Source of the DNA: SLJN01 sp964505385
GTDB lineage: Bacteria > Bacteroidota > Rhodothermia > Balneolales > Natronogracilivirgulaceae
NCBI GenBank assembly: GCA_964505385.1
Contig: CAZDIA010000009.1
Location: 1-64,000, forward strand
Reading direction: 5' to 3'
DNA length: 64,000 nt
Numbering within the stretch: position 1 is the stretch's first letter; each line of letters opens with the position of its first letter. Of the stretch, positions 1 to 8,443 are shown one piece after another. Under the pieces are notes generated by a model that searched no databases, had not been told where the DNA came from, and worked only from the letters and a program-made list of their open reading frames with translations. A program made the translations under genes and the position numbers.

Positions 1-107
1 ATTTTTTTACCGCAACGACATACTTAAATATTTATACTATTTTTAATTAAAACATATTGAAAAATAATCTGATACTATTTTTCGGCACTATCCTAACAGA
101 TTATTAG

Positions 108-3100
108 ATGAAAAAAGGCACATTAATATTCTTTATCCTGCTTTTAGCTCCATTTGTAGTTGATGGCGGTTACCCGAATTCTAACCTGCCATATCATTCT
201 AAGGATCATCAAATTCTTAAACTTATCGGGCCGCAGGATGGAATGCCAATGGTCGAAGAAGTACTGCCGGCATTAATGGATCACCTTGATGTGGAAATTA
301 TCAATTTTGATGCACCCAACTATCTCTTTTTCCATTGGGAAAAGTTAAATCAATTGTATGGAGATATAAGCAAATTACTTGATAACAACACCTTCCTTAA
401 TCAACTGCTTGCAATATGGAATCAACACAGTGGGATTGTGATTACTGCTGCGGTCAGTTTAATTTTGCTTCTTATGCTGGTTATTGCACTTCTTTTAAAA
501 ACACGGCAGCAAAAGAAATTGATTACTAAATTAAACAAAGCCGAAACTTCACTGCGCGAAAGTAAAGACTTTTTATCCCGCTCCCAGAGGATCGCACACG
601 TTGGAAGTTGGAAGCTGGATCTGACAAAAAACAAACTTTCCTGGTCAGACGAGGTTTACCGCATTTTCGGTTGCGAACCGCAGCAATTTACAGCTACCTA
701 TGAAGCCTTTCTTGATTTTGTTCACCCCGATGACCGGGCAGCGGTAGATGAGTCATATTCCAGCTCGTTGCAGGAGGGAAGAGATAGTTACGAGATAGAA
801 CACCGAATTATCAGGAAGGATACCGGAGAAATTCGTCATGTGCATGAAAGATGTGTACATGAACGTGATGATGCCGGAAATATCATCCAATCTATTGGTA
901 TGGTACAGGATATTACCGAGAAAAAGCGGCATGAGAAAGAATTGGCCAGGGAATCCACCCGCAGGCGCATTTTAATGGAGCAGTCAAGAGACGGCATTGT
1001 TATTCTGAAACAAGATGGTAAGGTTTTTGAATCCAACAAGAAGTTTGCTGATATGCTTGGCTATCCACCGGAGTATATGACCCGGCTCCATGCTACTGAC
1101 TGGGAATATCAGCATTCACCAGAGAAGCTAAAAGAGATGTTACAGAGTTTTGATGAGAAAGGGGATTTTTTCCAAACAAAACACAAAAGGAAAGATGGAA
1201 GTATTTATGATGTTGAAATAAGCATCAATGCGGCATGGTTTGAAGATCAAAAGCTGATTTTCTGCATTTGCCGCGATATCACAGAGCGTAAACAGGTTGA
1301 AGAGGCAAACAGAAAAAGGGCGGAGCGGGCAAAATTGCAACGCAACCTCATTGCCGAACTGACTTTTGATGAAACCGTTGTAAACAGCAATGTGGATGAA
1401 GCATTAAAACTGATAACCTCCAAACTTGCTGCAACTTTAAATGTTGACAGAACAAGCGTATGGCTGCTTTCGGAGGATCAAACCAAATTACGCCGCTTGA
1501 TGTTGTATGATGCGGCCTCCGGCCATCACCCGCAAATTAACGTATTGAACACCAATGATTTTCCCACTTATATTGAAGCACTACGCTCAGACAGCCAGAT
1601 TGGTGCGGAAAATGCTCAAAACGATTTGCGCACAAAAGAGTTGGCCGAAAATTATCTCAATCCGCTTCAGATAAGCTCTTCGCTTGATTCAGCCATACAA
1701 CACGATGGACACCTGTTAGGGGTTCTTTCTGCTGAAGACCGCGGCCCAATCCGTGAATGGCACCCCGATGAAAAATCTTTTTTAAGCGCTATTACAAATT
1801 TGATAGCACAGGTGTTTGCCAATGCCGATCGCAAGCGGGCTGAAGAAGCCCTGAAAGAGAGTCAGACCCGGCTTGAAGCCATTCTTAATCACAGTCCACT
1901 GTTAATCAGCGAGTTTGACCCTGAGGGTACTTATCTACTCGTAAATCCCATTCTTGCAAAGTTTTATGAGATGTCTACTACCGAGGTAATCGGAAAAAAA
2001 CTTAGTGATCTTCTTCCTCACGATACAGCCACTAAATTCATGGGACGTATCGAACGTGTAAAGAGAGAACAGGCACCAATAACCATTGAAGATAATATAC
2101 TCACCGATGCTGGCATGCGGTACTACTTGACTACCTTGTTTCCATTAGAAGATGAAACCGGGAATTTGCGTAGTATCGGAAGTATTGCTCATGATATCAC
2201 CGAGCGCAAGCTGGCCGAGGAAGCACTGCGGGAGAGCGAAAAGAAATATCGTGCTTTGTTCAATCAGTCAACGGAAGGAATCTATCTCCACGATTTAGAT
2301 GGGTGTATTCTAGACGTCAATGATGTAGCTTGCGAGCAGTCCGGATATACAAGAGAGGAGTGGCTTAAATTCACCGTGTTTGAAGGACATCCGCACCAAA
2401 GCACGAAAAACCCGCCCAAGGAAGAGATCCTGAAAACCTGGAGAGAGTGGGAGCCGGGACAGCGATATACTATTGAAGCGGAACACCAACGAAAAGACGG
2501 CAACATCTACCCGGTTGAGATTTCGATAGGTAAAATTCGCTACGGCACCACCAATGCCATTCTGGCTATCGTAAAAGACATCAGCGAGCGAAAGCAGACA
2601 GAAGAAAAATTAAAACTCCTTAACCGTGCCGTTGAAGCCAGTTCAGTGTCTGTTGTTATAACAGATGCGGAAGGAACAATTAATTACGTAAATCCCTATT
2701 TTACTGAAGTTACGCAATATACATTCGAAGAAGTAGTGGGAGAAAATCCGCGAGTATTGAAATCAGGATATCAGTCAGCGGCATTTTATAAAGACCTTTG
2801 GGATACCATTAAGTCAGGAGAAGAGTGGACGGGAGAATTTCAAAATCTGAAAAAAAACGGTGAATTATTCTGGGAAAGAGCAGTTATCTCACCTATTCTG
2901 AATGATAGTGGTGAAATTACCCACTTTGTTGCAATCAAAGAAGATATAACCGAAAGAAAGAAAATTTGGGAAGAGTTGGTTGCAGCTATCGATGATAAGG
3001 AGAAGCTTATCCGGGAATTATCCCATCGCAGCTTCAACAACATGCAAGTGATCGAAGCTCTTCTTGAATATAAGCTTTTAACGGAGCCGGATATTTCTTT

Positions 3101-3626
3101 GGAACATTTTGTGATTGATACCACGGGTCATATTCAAGCTATGGCGCTTGCACATTCAGAACTTAACAAAGGTGATAGCTTGTCCAGGATCAATCTGAAG
3201 GAGTACCTTAAAACACTGGTACACGATATTGTGGATCACAACAGGGTTACTCCGGATATTAAATTGTCATTTGACCTTGAACCCAAGCAGGTACTTTTGG
3301 ATTCAGCGGTACCACTTGGTGTAACCATCAATGAACTACTCTCCAATGCTCTTAAATCTGCATTTTCCGGTGATTTAAAAAATAAGAGTAACGCTGAAAT
3401 CATGATTACCTCCCGGACATTAACAACCGGTGAAATTGAAATACGTATAGCATATAATGGTATAACTCAAGCACTTTCCGGCGATTCAGACACTTCCCCG
3501 GAAGGCGAAAATCAGCTTGCTATTGCAATGATAAATGAGCAACTTGAAGGCAGAGTTACTTTTGACAAGAGTAACGGTACAACAATCATCACATTTAAAG
3601 ATAATCGCTATACGGAAAGGGTTTGA
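108..3626 (+). CDS. multi-PAS/GAF membrane sensor histidine kinase (HisKA_2 type)
   Basis: Large sensor protein of 1172 residues. It has an N-terminal signal-like helix (about 5-20), a short periplasmic stretch and a strong membrane helix (about 108-130). The cytoplasmic part reads PAS (about 155-270), PAS (285-395), GAF (415-580), then three more PAS units (585-705, 710-835, 840-960), each ending in a DITERK or DISERK junction. A HisKA_2-type dimerisation domain follows, with HR at 973-974 in the usual HRxxNN context, then a HATPase domain to the C-terminus. The N-box keeps NELLSN (Asn1080), but the segment where DNGxG is expected reads YNGIT (1116-1120) and the later glycine-rich box reads QLAIAM, so the ATP site is degenerate. 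The downstream receiver gene is the likely partner. The short periplasmic piece may be a remnant of an ABC substrate-binding sensor domain; this is a guess. Confidence 0.88.
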   Translation: MKKGTLIFFILLLAPFVVDGGYPNSNLPYHSKDHQILKLIGPQDGMPMVEEVLPALMDHLDVEIINFDAPNYLFFHWEKLNQLYGDISKLLDNNTFLNQLLAIWNQHSGIVITAAVSLILLLMLVIALLLKTRQQKKLITKLNKAETSLRESKDFLSRSQRIAHVGSWKLDLTKNKLSWSDEVYRIFGCEPQQFTATYEAFLDFVHPDDRAAVDESYSSSLQEGRDSYEIEHRIIRKDTGEIRHVHERCVHERDDAGNIIQSIGMVQDITEKKRHEKELARESTRRRILMEQSRDGIVILKQDGKVFESNKKFADMLGYPPEYMTRLHATDWEYQHSPEKLKEMLQSFDEKGDFFQTKHKRKDGSIYDVEISINAAWFEDQKLIFCICRDITERKQVEEANRKRAERAKLQRNLIAELTFDETVVNSNVDEALKLITSKLAATLNVDRTSVWLLSEDQTKLRRLMLYDAASGHHPQINVLNTNDFPTYIEALRSDSQIGAENAQNDLRTKELAENYLNPLQISSSLDSAIQHDGHLLGVLSAEDRGPIREWHPDEKSFLSAITNLIAQVFANADRKRAEEALKESQTRLEAILNHSPLLISEFDPEGTYLLVNPILAKFYEMSTTEVIGKKLSDLLPHDTATKFMGRIERVKREQAPITIEDNILTDAGMRYYLTTLFPLEDETGNLRSIGSIAHDITERKLAEEALRESEKKYRALFNQSTEGIYLHDLDGCILDVNDVACEQSGYTREEWLKFTVFEGHPHQSTKNPPKEEILKTWREWEPGQRYTIEAEHQRKDGNIYPVEISIGKIRYGTTNAILAIVKDISERKQTEEKLKLLNRAVEASSVSVVITDAEGTINYVNPYFTEVTQYTFEEVVGENPRVLKSGYQSAAFYKDLWDTIKSGEEWTGEFQNLKKNGELFWERAVISPILNDSGEITHFVAIKEDITERKKIWEELVAAIDDKEKLIRELSHRSFNNMQVIEALLEYKLLTEPDISLEHFVIDTTGHIQAMALAHSELNKGDSLSRINLKEYLKTLVHDIVDHNRVTPDIKLSFDLEPKQVLLDSAVPLGVTINELLSNALKSAFSGDLKNKSNAEIMITSRTLTTGEIEIRIAYNGITQALSGDSDTSPEGENQLAIAMINEQLEGRVTFDKSNGTTIITFKDNRYTERV

Positions 3627-3628
3627 AA

Positions 3629-3991
3629 ATGGGTAGTGAGCTAAAAATCTTGCTTGTTGAAGATGAAGTTCTCACTGCAAAAGTAATAGAAAAAAGACTG
3701 GAAAGAGCTGGTTACAAGATAACAATAACTGTTACAACCGGTGAGGATGCAGTTTCAACAGTAAAGGAAACGAACATAGATATAATTTTGATGGATATCT
3801 GTCTTGCAGGTGAAATGGACGGTATTGAGGCCGCTTCTGAGATTCAAAATATCCGCAAAACTCCTGTCATTTTTCTGACGGCTTATAATGATACTGAAAC
3901 AAGAGACGGAGCTGATGAACTCAAACCATTAGCTTTTTTAAACAAGCCTGTGGATATAAAAGAGCTGATAAAACTACTCGAAAGAAATTAA
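3629..3991 (+). CDS. single-domain response regulator (CheY-like receiver)
   Basis: Receiver domain with no output domain, about 120 residues. It shows the acidic pair in LLVEDE, the phosphoacceptor Asp in LMDIC, the Thr of FLTAY and the Lys of NKPVD. I chose the ATG at 3629, which is preceded by a GGAAAGGG purine stretch. A TTG at 3623 would overlap the kinase stop codon and add two residues. It directly follows the sensor kinase and is very probably co-transcribed with it. The likely role is to accept or relay phosphate from that kinase; with no output domain it would act by protein contact or by passing phosphate to another protein. Confidence 0.9.
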   Translation: MGSELKILLVEDEVLTAKVIEKRLERAGYKITITVTTGEDAVSTVKETNIDIILMDICLAGEMDGIEAASEIQNIRKTPVIFLTAYNDTETRDGADELKPLAFLNKPVDIKELIKLLERN

Positions 3992-4001
3992 TTTAAAAGC
4001 A

Positions 4002-4205
4002 CGCCGGCTGTTGGCTCCCCACCGCCGGCTGTCGGAAGTGGGTAAGCTTTACCACACCTCAACACGTTATTGCAATTTCCCCACCAACCACCAGCTTTCT
4101 TCGGGCTGTCGGCCCAAGCAACGCTTCAGCCTTCCGGTCAGCCCACCCTTTCCCTTTAAATCAATTCCAAAACCTTATGGCCATAATCGGGTGGACAGCC
4201 CGGGG
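4002..4205. repeat. interspersed repeat family R1, copy A
   Basis: Copy of a roughly 200-bp intergenic repeat. It opens with GCCGGCTGTCGGAAG, continues with an unstructured core holding CCTCAACACGTTATT, then a GGGCTGTCGG / GTCAGCCC inverted pair, and closes with GGACAGCCCGG. It sits between the response regulator and the AAA_14 gene. Related copies are at 5478, 6612, 41418 and 43755. Confidence 0.8.
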
Positions 4206-4210
4206 TACTA

Positions 4211-5416
4211 TCATTCAAAAAACCGGTGGCAGGGGAGTACCTCAGCGGCTTTCCCGTCTCGCACAAATTGATCACTTTGATTCATGGTGATAATAAAACC
4301 CTTGTCCATATCAAAAAAATCAAGTGCTTCAAATAATCCATTCAGTTCACGATCCAGATTATCAGGTGTCAGCTCATAACAAACCTGGGCGATTAGCGCC
4401 GGTTGATTCTTGTCCATAGCCACAAAATCACATTCGCCCTTTTCCGAGAAGTAGAAGATCTCATTGAAGCTTCTGCGCAGATGCAGGAATACCAGATTTT
4501 CCAGTATTCTGCCATAATCGTCAGTGAATGATTTTGAATTTGCTTTTACAAGGCCGGTATCTATTGCATACACCTTGCGGGGGTTGATGGACTGTTTCCG
4601 CAGGGAATAACTGAACTTTGGAACAAATTGAAGCAGCCAGGTTTGTTCCAGATGGGAGAAGTACTCCATCACCGTACTGGTGGCTCCGATTCCGAATTGA
4701 GATTTTATTTTGTTTCCGGTTACTTGGTTTCCAACATTCGAAACCAGGTAAAGTGCCAGCTGTTGCAATGTTTTTACATCTCTTACTCTGTAACGAACAG
4801 CGATATCCCGCAACAAAATATCCTCAAAAAGCTGGTGCAGGATATCGTCGTTTTGGGTTTTAACATATTCAGGAAAACCGCCGGTCTCCAGGTACCTGTT
4901 CAGAGAAACTTCAGATTCTTCGAGAGATTTGAATTCGCAGAATTCTTTCCAGGAAAATGGGAAAAGCTCCTTCATGATGTGTCTGCCCGTTAACTTTGTT
5001 CCCAACTCACTGCTCAGCAGCGATGCATTTGATCCGGTTATGACTATTTGAAATGCTTCATCCATTTTTTGGCGAACATATCGCTCCCATCCATCTATGA
5101 CCTGGATTTCATCAAAGAAAAGAACCTTATGCTCAAGCTCGGTTATGATGTGATCAAGGCGGGTGAAATCATTCAACTCCATGTCAATCAGTCGCGGGTC
5201 TTCAAAATTCAGATAGAATGCTTCCGCAAATCGGTGTTTCAGCCATTGGTGCAGCAATGTACTCTTCCCGCATCGCCTGATTCCGGATATAATCAATGCA
5301 TGAGTTGATATATCAGGCATTTTCTCCAGGTAATGTCTGGTCAAACCCGTATCCCGATGGTTTAAGTTGCTTTTCTGAGCTTTCGCAACGTCTTCTAATG
5401 TGGATCTTAATATCAT
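4211..5416 (-). CDS. AAA_14/DUF4143 family P-loop ATPase
   Basis: 401-residue ATPase of the archaeal-type AAA_14 plus DUF4143 family, usually of unknown function and scattered in accessory DNA. The P-loop is GIRRCGKS (45-52), Walker B is VLFFDE (98-103) and the sensor is ITGSN (126-130). The C-terminal part carries DUF4143 features, including GGFPEY, IDTGL and an ECDF...AQV stretch like a degenerate nuclease core. Length is normal for the family. The gene is alone and its two ends face copies A and B of repeat R1. No partner toxin or defence gene adjoins it, so the role is left open. Confidence 0.85.
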   Translation of the reverse strand: MILRSTLEDVAKAQKSNLNHRDTGLTRHYLEKMPDISTHALIISGIRRCGKSTLLHQWLKHRFAEAFYLNFEDPRLIDMELNDFTRLDHIITELEHKVLFFDEIQVIDGWERYVRQKMDEAFQIVITGSNASLLSSELGTKLTGRHIMKELFPFSWKEFCEFKSLEESEVSLNRYLETGGFPEYVKTQNDDILHQLFEDILLRDIAVRYRVRDVKTLQQLALYLVSNVGNQVTGNKIKSQFGIGATSTVMEYFSHLEQTWLLQFVPKFSYSLRKQSINPRKVYAIDTGLVKANSKSFTDDYGRILENLVFLHLRRSFNEIFYFSEKGECDFVAMDKNQPALIAQVCYELTPDNLDRELNGLFEALDFFDMDKGFIITMNQSDQFVRDGKAAEVLPCHRFFE

Positions 5417-5477
5417 AGCATCAACATTAAGTGTTTGATGCTATGATACAAAATTGTTTTCTGCTAAACAATAAAAT

Positions 5478-5630
5478 CGCCGGCTGTCGGAAGTAGTAAA
5501 GTTTTGCCACACCACAACACGTTATTACGATTTCCTCACCAAACCACCAGCTTTCTTCCGGCTGTCGGCCCAAGTGAAGCTTCCTTTGTCCGGACAGCCC
5601 ACCCTTTGCCTTTAAATTAATTCAGAAAGA
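5478..5630. repeat. interspersed repeat family R1, copy B
   Basis: Begins CGCCGGCTGTCGGAAG and runs through CACAACACGTTATTACG to a hairpin made by CCGGCTGTCGG and CCGGACAGCCC, then CCCTTTGCCTTTAAATT. It lacks the terminal GGACAGCCCGG segment of copies A and C. The point where it stops is followed almost at once by a MITE-like element (5647-5844). The 5417-5898 gap holds only these two elements. Confidence 0.8.
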
Positions 5631-5646
5631 TATTGTAGTTGCAACA

Positions 5647-5844
5647 TTGAGCCCACTCCGAAAAGTCTGAGCTGAATTTTAACGCCTAAATTTTTAAAGT
5701 AACGGTCATTCCCGACTAAAGTACGGGACGGGCTCCGGAATCCCAGCTTCTTATCCCGAATCGTTCGGGACGGGATGACTACTTTATTTGTTTAGGCTTA
5801 GAAACTACAAATGAAGTAATTTTGACTTTTCGGAGTGCGCTCAA
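5647..5844. mobile_element. MITE-like element with 21-bp terminal inverted repeats
   Basis: The ends 5647-5667 and 5824-5844 are inverted repeats of 21 bp with one mismatch; the shared core is CACTCCGAAAAGTC. Inside, a second inverted pair (GCCTAAA...AAAGTA near 5684 and its complement ending near 5817) and the CCCGAA/TTCGGG palindrome near 5757 make most of the 198 bp foldable into one long hairpin. There is no coding capacity. This is the architecture of a non-autonomous transposable element. No convincing target-site duplication is visible. Confidence 0.75.
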
Positions 5845-5898
5845 CAATTATTATAAATAGCTGTCAAAGTTTGTTTGATCTCGGTTTTCAGGCCGATA

Positions 5899-6066
5899 CT
5901 ATGAGGCTTCTTTAGTCTTTGAATCCGATAAGAACTTTCTTCTGGCCTCTTCACTTCTTTTCTTTATGTCTGCAAATTGCTCTTCCCGGGACATGTTTTT
6001 GGTTTTCTCATAGTTCTCATCTCTAATCTGGCGAATCAATTTTATTGCATCAAACTTTTTCTTCAT
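5899..6066 (-). CDS. small charged protein, putative antitoxin partner of the PIN protein
   Basis: A 55-residue open frame reading MKKKFDAIKLIRQIRDENYE and ending KTKEAS. It is lysine/arginine and glutamate rich, predicted helical, with no membrane segment. Its ATG lies inside the last codons of the upstream PIN-domain gene (17-bp overlap), which indicates translational coupling. A small charged protein next to a PIN gene suggests a toxin-antitoxin pair, but I recognise no DNA-binding fold in it, and the toxin-first order is less usual. Function is inferred from position only. Confidence 0.6.
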   Translation of the reverse strand: MKKKFDAIKLIRQIRDENYEKTKNMSREEQFADIKKRSEEARRKFLSDSKTKEAS

Positions 6067-6523
6067 AATTTGCTACCTCCCGGGGTGAGTAAATATCAAT
6101 AGTTTTCATGCCTTGCTCAAGATTAACGGCATTAAATAACCGAATCTTATCATAATGGACAATATGCTTGAAATTCCAGCTTACCAATACATCAACATTA
6201 GCTGTTGTGGCCAGGGCGATATGTCTGGCATCATCACGAAATTTTGGAGAGAGAATTTTTCTTTTGATATAAATTTCTGCCAGGTTAAGTGCATCATCGC
6301 TGATCTCTATTACTTCCGGCCCATATTCCACTAATTTTTCCAGGGTTTGTTTGACAAGCTCTGGTGCATTTGTTAATTCTTCAAAAGTAAGATCAGAAAC
6401 TACCGGAATGTAATTTCGTAATCGAAAATCCTTCATCAGACCATTTGACCAGGGAGCAAATTCTTTGTCATGGCAACCACCAATTACAGAGGTATCAGGA
6501 TAAATACGAGGGGTTTTCATCAT
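6050..6523 (-). CDS. PIN-domain protein, VapC-like putative toxin RNase
   Basis: 157-residue PIN-like protein. Acidic positions expected of the PIN active site are visible: Asp10 in IYPDTSV, Glu48/Glu49 in TFEEL, Asp97/Asp98 in FRDDARHIALA, followed by VSWNFKH. Family knowledge: PIN proteins in toxin-antitoxin pairs are Mg-dependent ribonucleases. Two adjacent methionines allow a start one codon later. It overlaps the small downstream gene by 17 bp and is enclosed by repeat copies B and C, which fits an accessory module. Confidence 0.75.
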   Translation of the reverse strand: MMKTPRIYPDTSVIGGCHDKEFAPWSNGLMKDFRLRNYIPVVSDLTFEELTNAPELVKQTLEKLVEYGPEVIEISDDALNLAEIYIKRKILSPKFRDDARHIALATTANVDVLVSWNFKHIVHYDKIRLFNAVNLEQGMKTIDIYSPREVANYEEKV

Positions 6524-6611
6524 AACTCTATTCGATTAATTGATACGAAGAAGATAGGTAAAATATCAAGCGTTTCAACATGGATCCCATTTTTATGCTT
6601 CGATTTACTTC

Positions 6612-6866
6612 ACCAAGTGAAGCTTCCTTTGTCCGGACAGCCCGGTATACCACCCCGCCGGCTGTCGGAAGCAGGAAAAGTTTGCCACACCTCAACACGT
6701 TATAACGATTTCCTCACCAAACCATCAGCTTACTTCCGGCTGTCGGCCCAAGCAACGCTCCTGCCTTCTGGACAGCCCACCCTTTGCCTTTAAATTAATT
6801 CAGAAACCTTATGGCTATGATCGGGCGGACAGCCCGGGATCTATCGCCCCGCCGGCTGTCGGCCCA
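6612..6866. repeat. interspersed repeat family R1, copy C
   Basis: The longest and most complete copy: a leading GTCCGGACAGCCCGG block, GCCGGCTGTCGGAAG, the CCTCAACACGTTATAACG core, the GGCTGTCGG / GGACAGCCC hairpin, the CCTTTAAATTAATTCAG spacer, GGACAGCCCGG and a final GCCGGCTGTCGG. The opening block repeats part of the hairpin of copy B, so this copy may itself be a partial tandem. It lies between the PIN gene and the icd terminator. Confidence 0.8.
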
Positions 6867-6869
6867 TTC

Positions 6870-6903
6870 AAAAAAAGCCCCCGACCAGAGACCGGAGGCT
6901 TTT
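6870..6903 (-). terminator. intrinsic terminator of icd
   Basis: On the minus strand an 11-bp stem with one mismatch (AAAAGCCTCCG with CGGGGGCTTTT, GC-rich in its inner half) is followed by a run of seven T. It starts about 25 bp after the icd stop codon. Confidence 0.8.
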
Positions 6904-6927
6904 CAAATAATGAAAGAGTGAATCAAA

Positions 6928-8175
6928 TCACATGTATGATACGATACTTTCGCCGAATTCGGAGCATTTCAGTTTGGTGGCTCCTTCCATCAGGCGTTCG
7001 AAGTCGTAAGTAACTTTTTTGTTGTTGATGGATTCCTCAAGTCCTTTTTCGACCAGATCGGCTGCTTCATTCCATCCCATGTGGCGGAGCATCATCACGC
7101 CGGAGAGAATCAAAGAGCCGGGATTTACTTTATCCTGGCCGGCATACTTCGGAGCGGTTCCGTGAGTAGCTTCAAACAGGGCAAAGCCGCTCTGATAATT
7201 GATGTTTGCTCCCGGAGCGATTCCAATTCCGCCTACACAAGCCGCCAGAGCGTCTGATACATAATCACCATTTAGATTCATTGTGGCGATCACATCATAC
7301 TCAGCCGGGCGGGTGAGGATCTGTTGGAGAAACGCATCCGCAATCACATCTTTAATTACTATGCCATTGGGCAGCTCACACCAGGGGCCGCCGTCGATTT
7401 CTTTGGCGCCGAACTCTTCTTTGGCAAGTTCATATCCCCAGTCTTTGAAGCTGCCTTCCGTATACTTCATGATGTTACCTTTATGCACGAAGGTTACATT
7501 CTTGCGGTTTTGCTCGATTGCATAATGAATGGCAGACCGAACCAGTCGTTTGGTGCCTTCTTCAGATATCGGCTTTACCCCGATAGATGCCGTATCCGGA
7601 AATCGAATGTTCGTCTCTTTCATCTCCTCAATCAGGAACTTCTTAACCTTATCAACCTCAGGAGTTCCGTTCTGATATTCGATACCGGCATAAATATCTT
7701 CGGTGTTTTCACGGAAGATCACCATATCAGTGAGTTCCGGCTGCTTTACCGGGCTTGGGGTACCTTTGTAATATCGTACCGGCCGTACACATGCATATAG
7801 GTCAAGTTTTTGGCGCAGGGCAACATTCAGACTTCGAAAACCTCCGCCTACCGGAGTGGTAAGCGGCCCTTTAATGGCCACCCGATAATCTTTAATAGCT
7901 TTAAGGGTGTCATCCGGGAGGCCGGAATCATCCTCGTAGTGTTTGGTTGCCTTTTCGCCAGCATAAATTTCGAACCATTCAATTTTTTTCTTTCCACCAT
8001 ACGCTTTCTCGACAGCGCTGTCGAGCACATATTTCATAGCGGGAGTAATGTCGGTACCGATGCCATCACCTTCTATATAGGGTACAATAGCATGATCGGG
8101 TACTTTAGGTGTCCCGTCTTCATTTTGAGTAATTTTTTCTCCGCTGGAGGGAGGGGTCAGCTTTGTATAGCTCAT
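6928..8175 (-). CDS. icd: NADP-dependent isocitrate dehydrogenase
   Basis: 415 residues, the length of bacterial homodimeric isocitrate dehydrogenase. It oxidises isocitrate to 2-oxoglutarate and CO2 in the TCA cycle, making NADPH. Diagnostic stretches are IPYIEGDGIGTDIT-like (here VPYIEGDGIG), the substrate loop RSLNVALRQKLDLYACVRP with the regulatory serine position, MVIFRENTEDIYAGIE, and NLNGDYVSDALAACVGGIG near the C-terminus. Start is the only methionine near the expected N-terminus. It is monocistronic: repeat DNA on both sides and its own terminator. Confidence 0.97.
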   Translation of the reverse strand: MSYTKLTPPSSGEKITQNEDGTPKVPDHAIVPYIEGDGIGTDITPAMKYVLDSAVEKAYGGKKKIEWFEIYAGEKATKHYEDDSGLPDDTLKAIKDYRVAIKGPLTTPVGGGFRSLNVALRQKLDLYACVRPVRYYKGTPSPVKQPELTDMVIFRENTEDIYAGIEYQNGTPEVDKVKKFLIEEMKETNIRFPDTASIGVKPISEEGTKRLVRSAIHYAIEQNRKNVTFVHKGNIMKYTEGSFKDWGYELAKEEFGAKEIDGGPWCELPNGIVIKDVIADAFLQQILTRPAEYDVIATMNLNGDYVSDALAACVGGIGIAPGANINYQSGFALFEATHGTAPKYAGQDKVNPGSLILSGVMMLRHMGWNEAADLVEKGLEESINNKKVTYDFERLMEGATKLKCSEFGESIVSYM

Positions 8176-8288
8176 AATTTCTTTAGGTTATTGATATTGA
8201 ATAATAATTTCGCACACATTTTAACAGCATGAATATAACAAAATTCCGGTGAATCGATAAATCACACCTCGCAAATCGTACATCGTAT

Positions 8289-8405
8289 ATCGTCAATCGT
8301 AAATCTCTTTGTACCGGCTTAGGCTTGGCGTACTGCTATTCCGCGATTTATAACTATGGTGAAAATCTGCAAGCTGAAAAGGAATTGTGATTTACGATTG
8401 ACGAT
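8289..8405. repeat. inverted repeat of ATCGTCAATCGTAAATC words
   Basis: Perfect 17-bp inverted repeat, arms 8289-8305 and 8389-8405, 83 bp apart. Both arms sit inside longer runs built from short words such as AATCGTA, CATCGTA and GATTTAC. It resembles, in style but not in exact sequence, other intergenic inverted repeats at 14135, 18828, 29400 and 29740. Confidence 0.7.
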
Positions 8406-8443
8406 TTGTGATTTCAGATTGCAGAAGGACGGGACCCGAATTA

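Noticed and set aside
4011..4271. An 86-residue open frame on the plus strand
   Set aside because: It runs through repeat copy A and into the end of the ATPase gene on the other strand, with no domain and a composition dictated by the repeat.
4002..6866. Integron cassette array, given gene-repeat-gene-repeat order with one orientation
   Set aside because: The repeats lack the paired core sites of attC elements and no integrase is in view. Two of the five copies sit at another locus.
7324..7800. 158-residue plus-strand frame inside icd
   Set aside because: Antisense shadow of isocitrate dehydrogenase with no independent motif.
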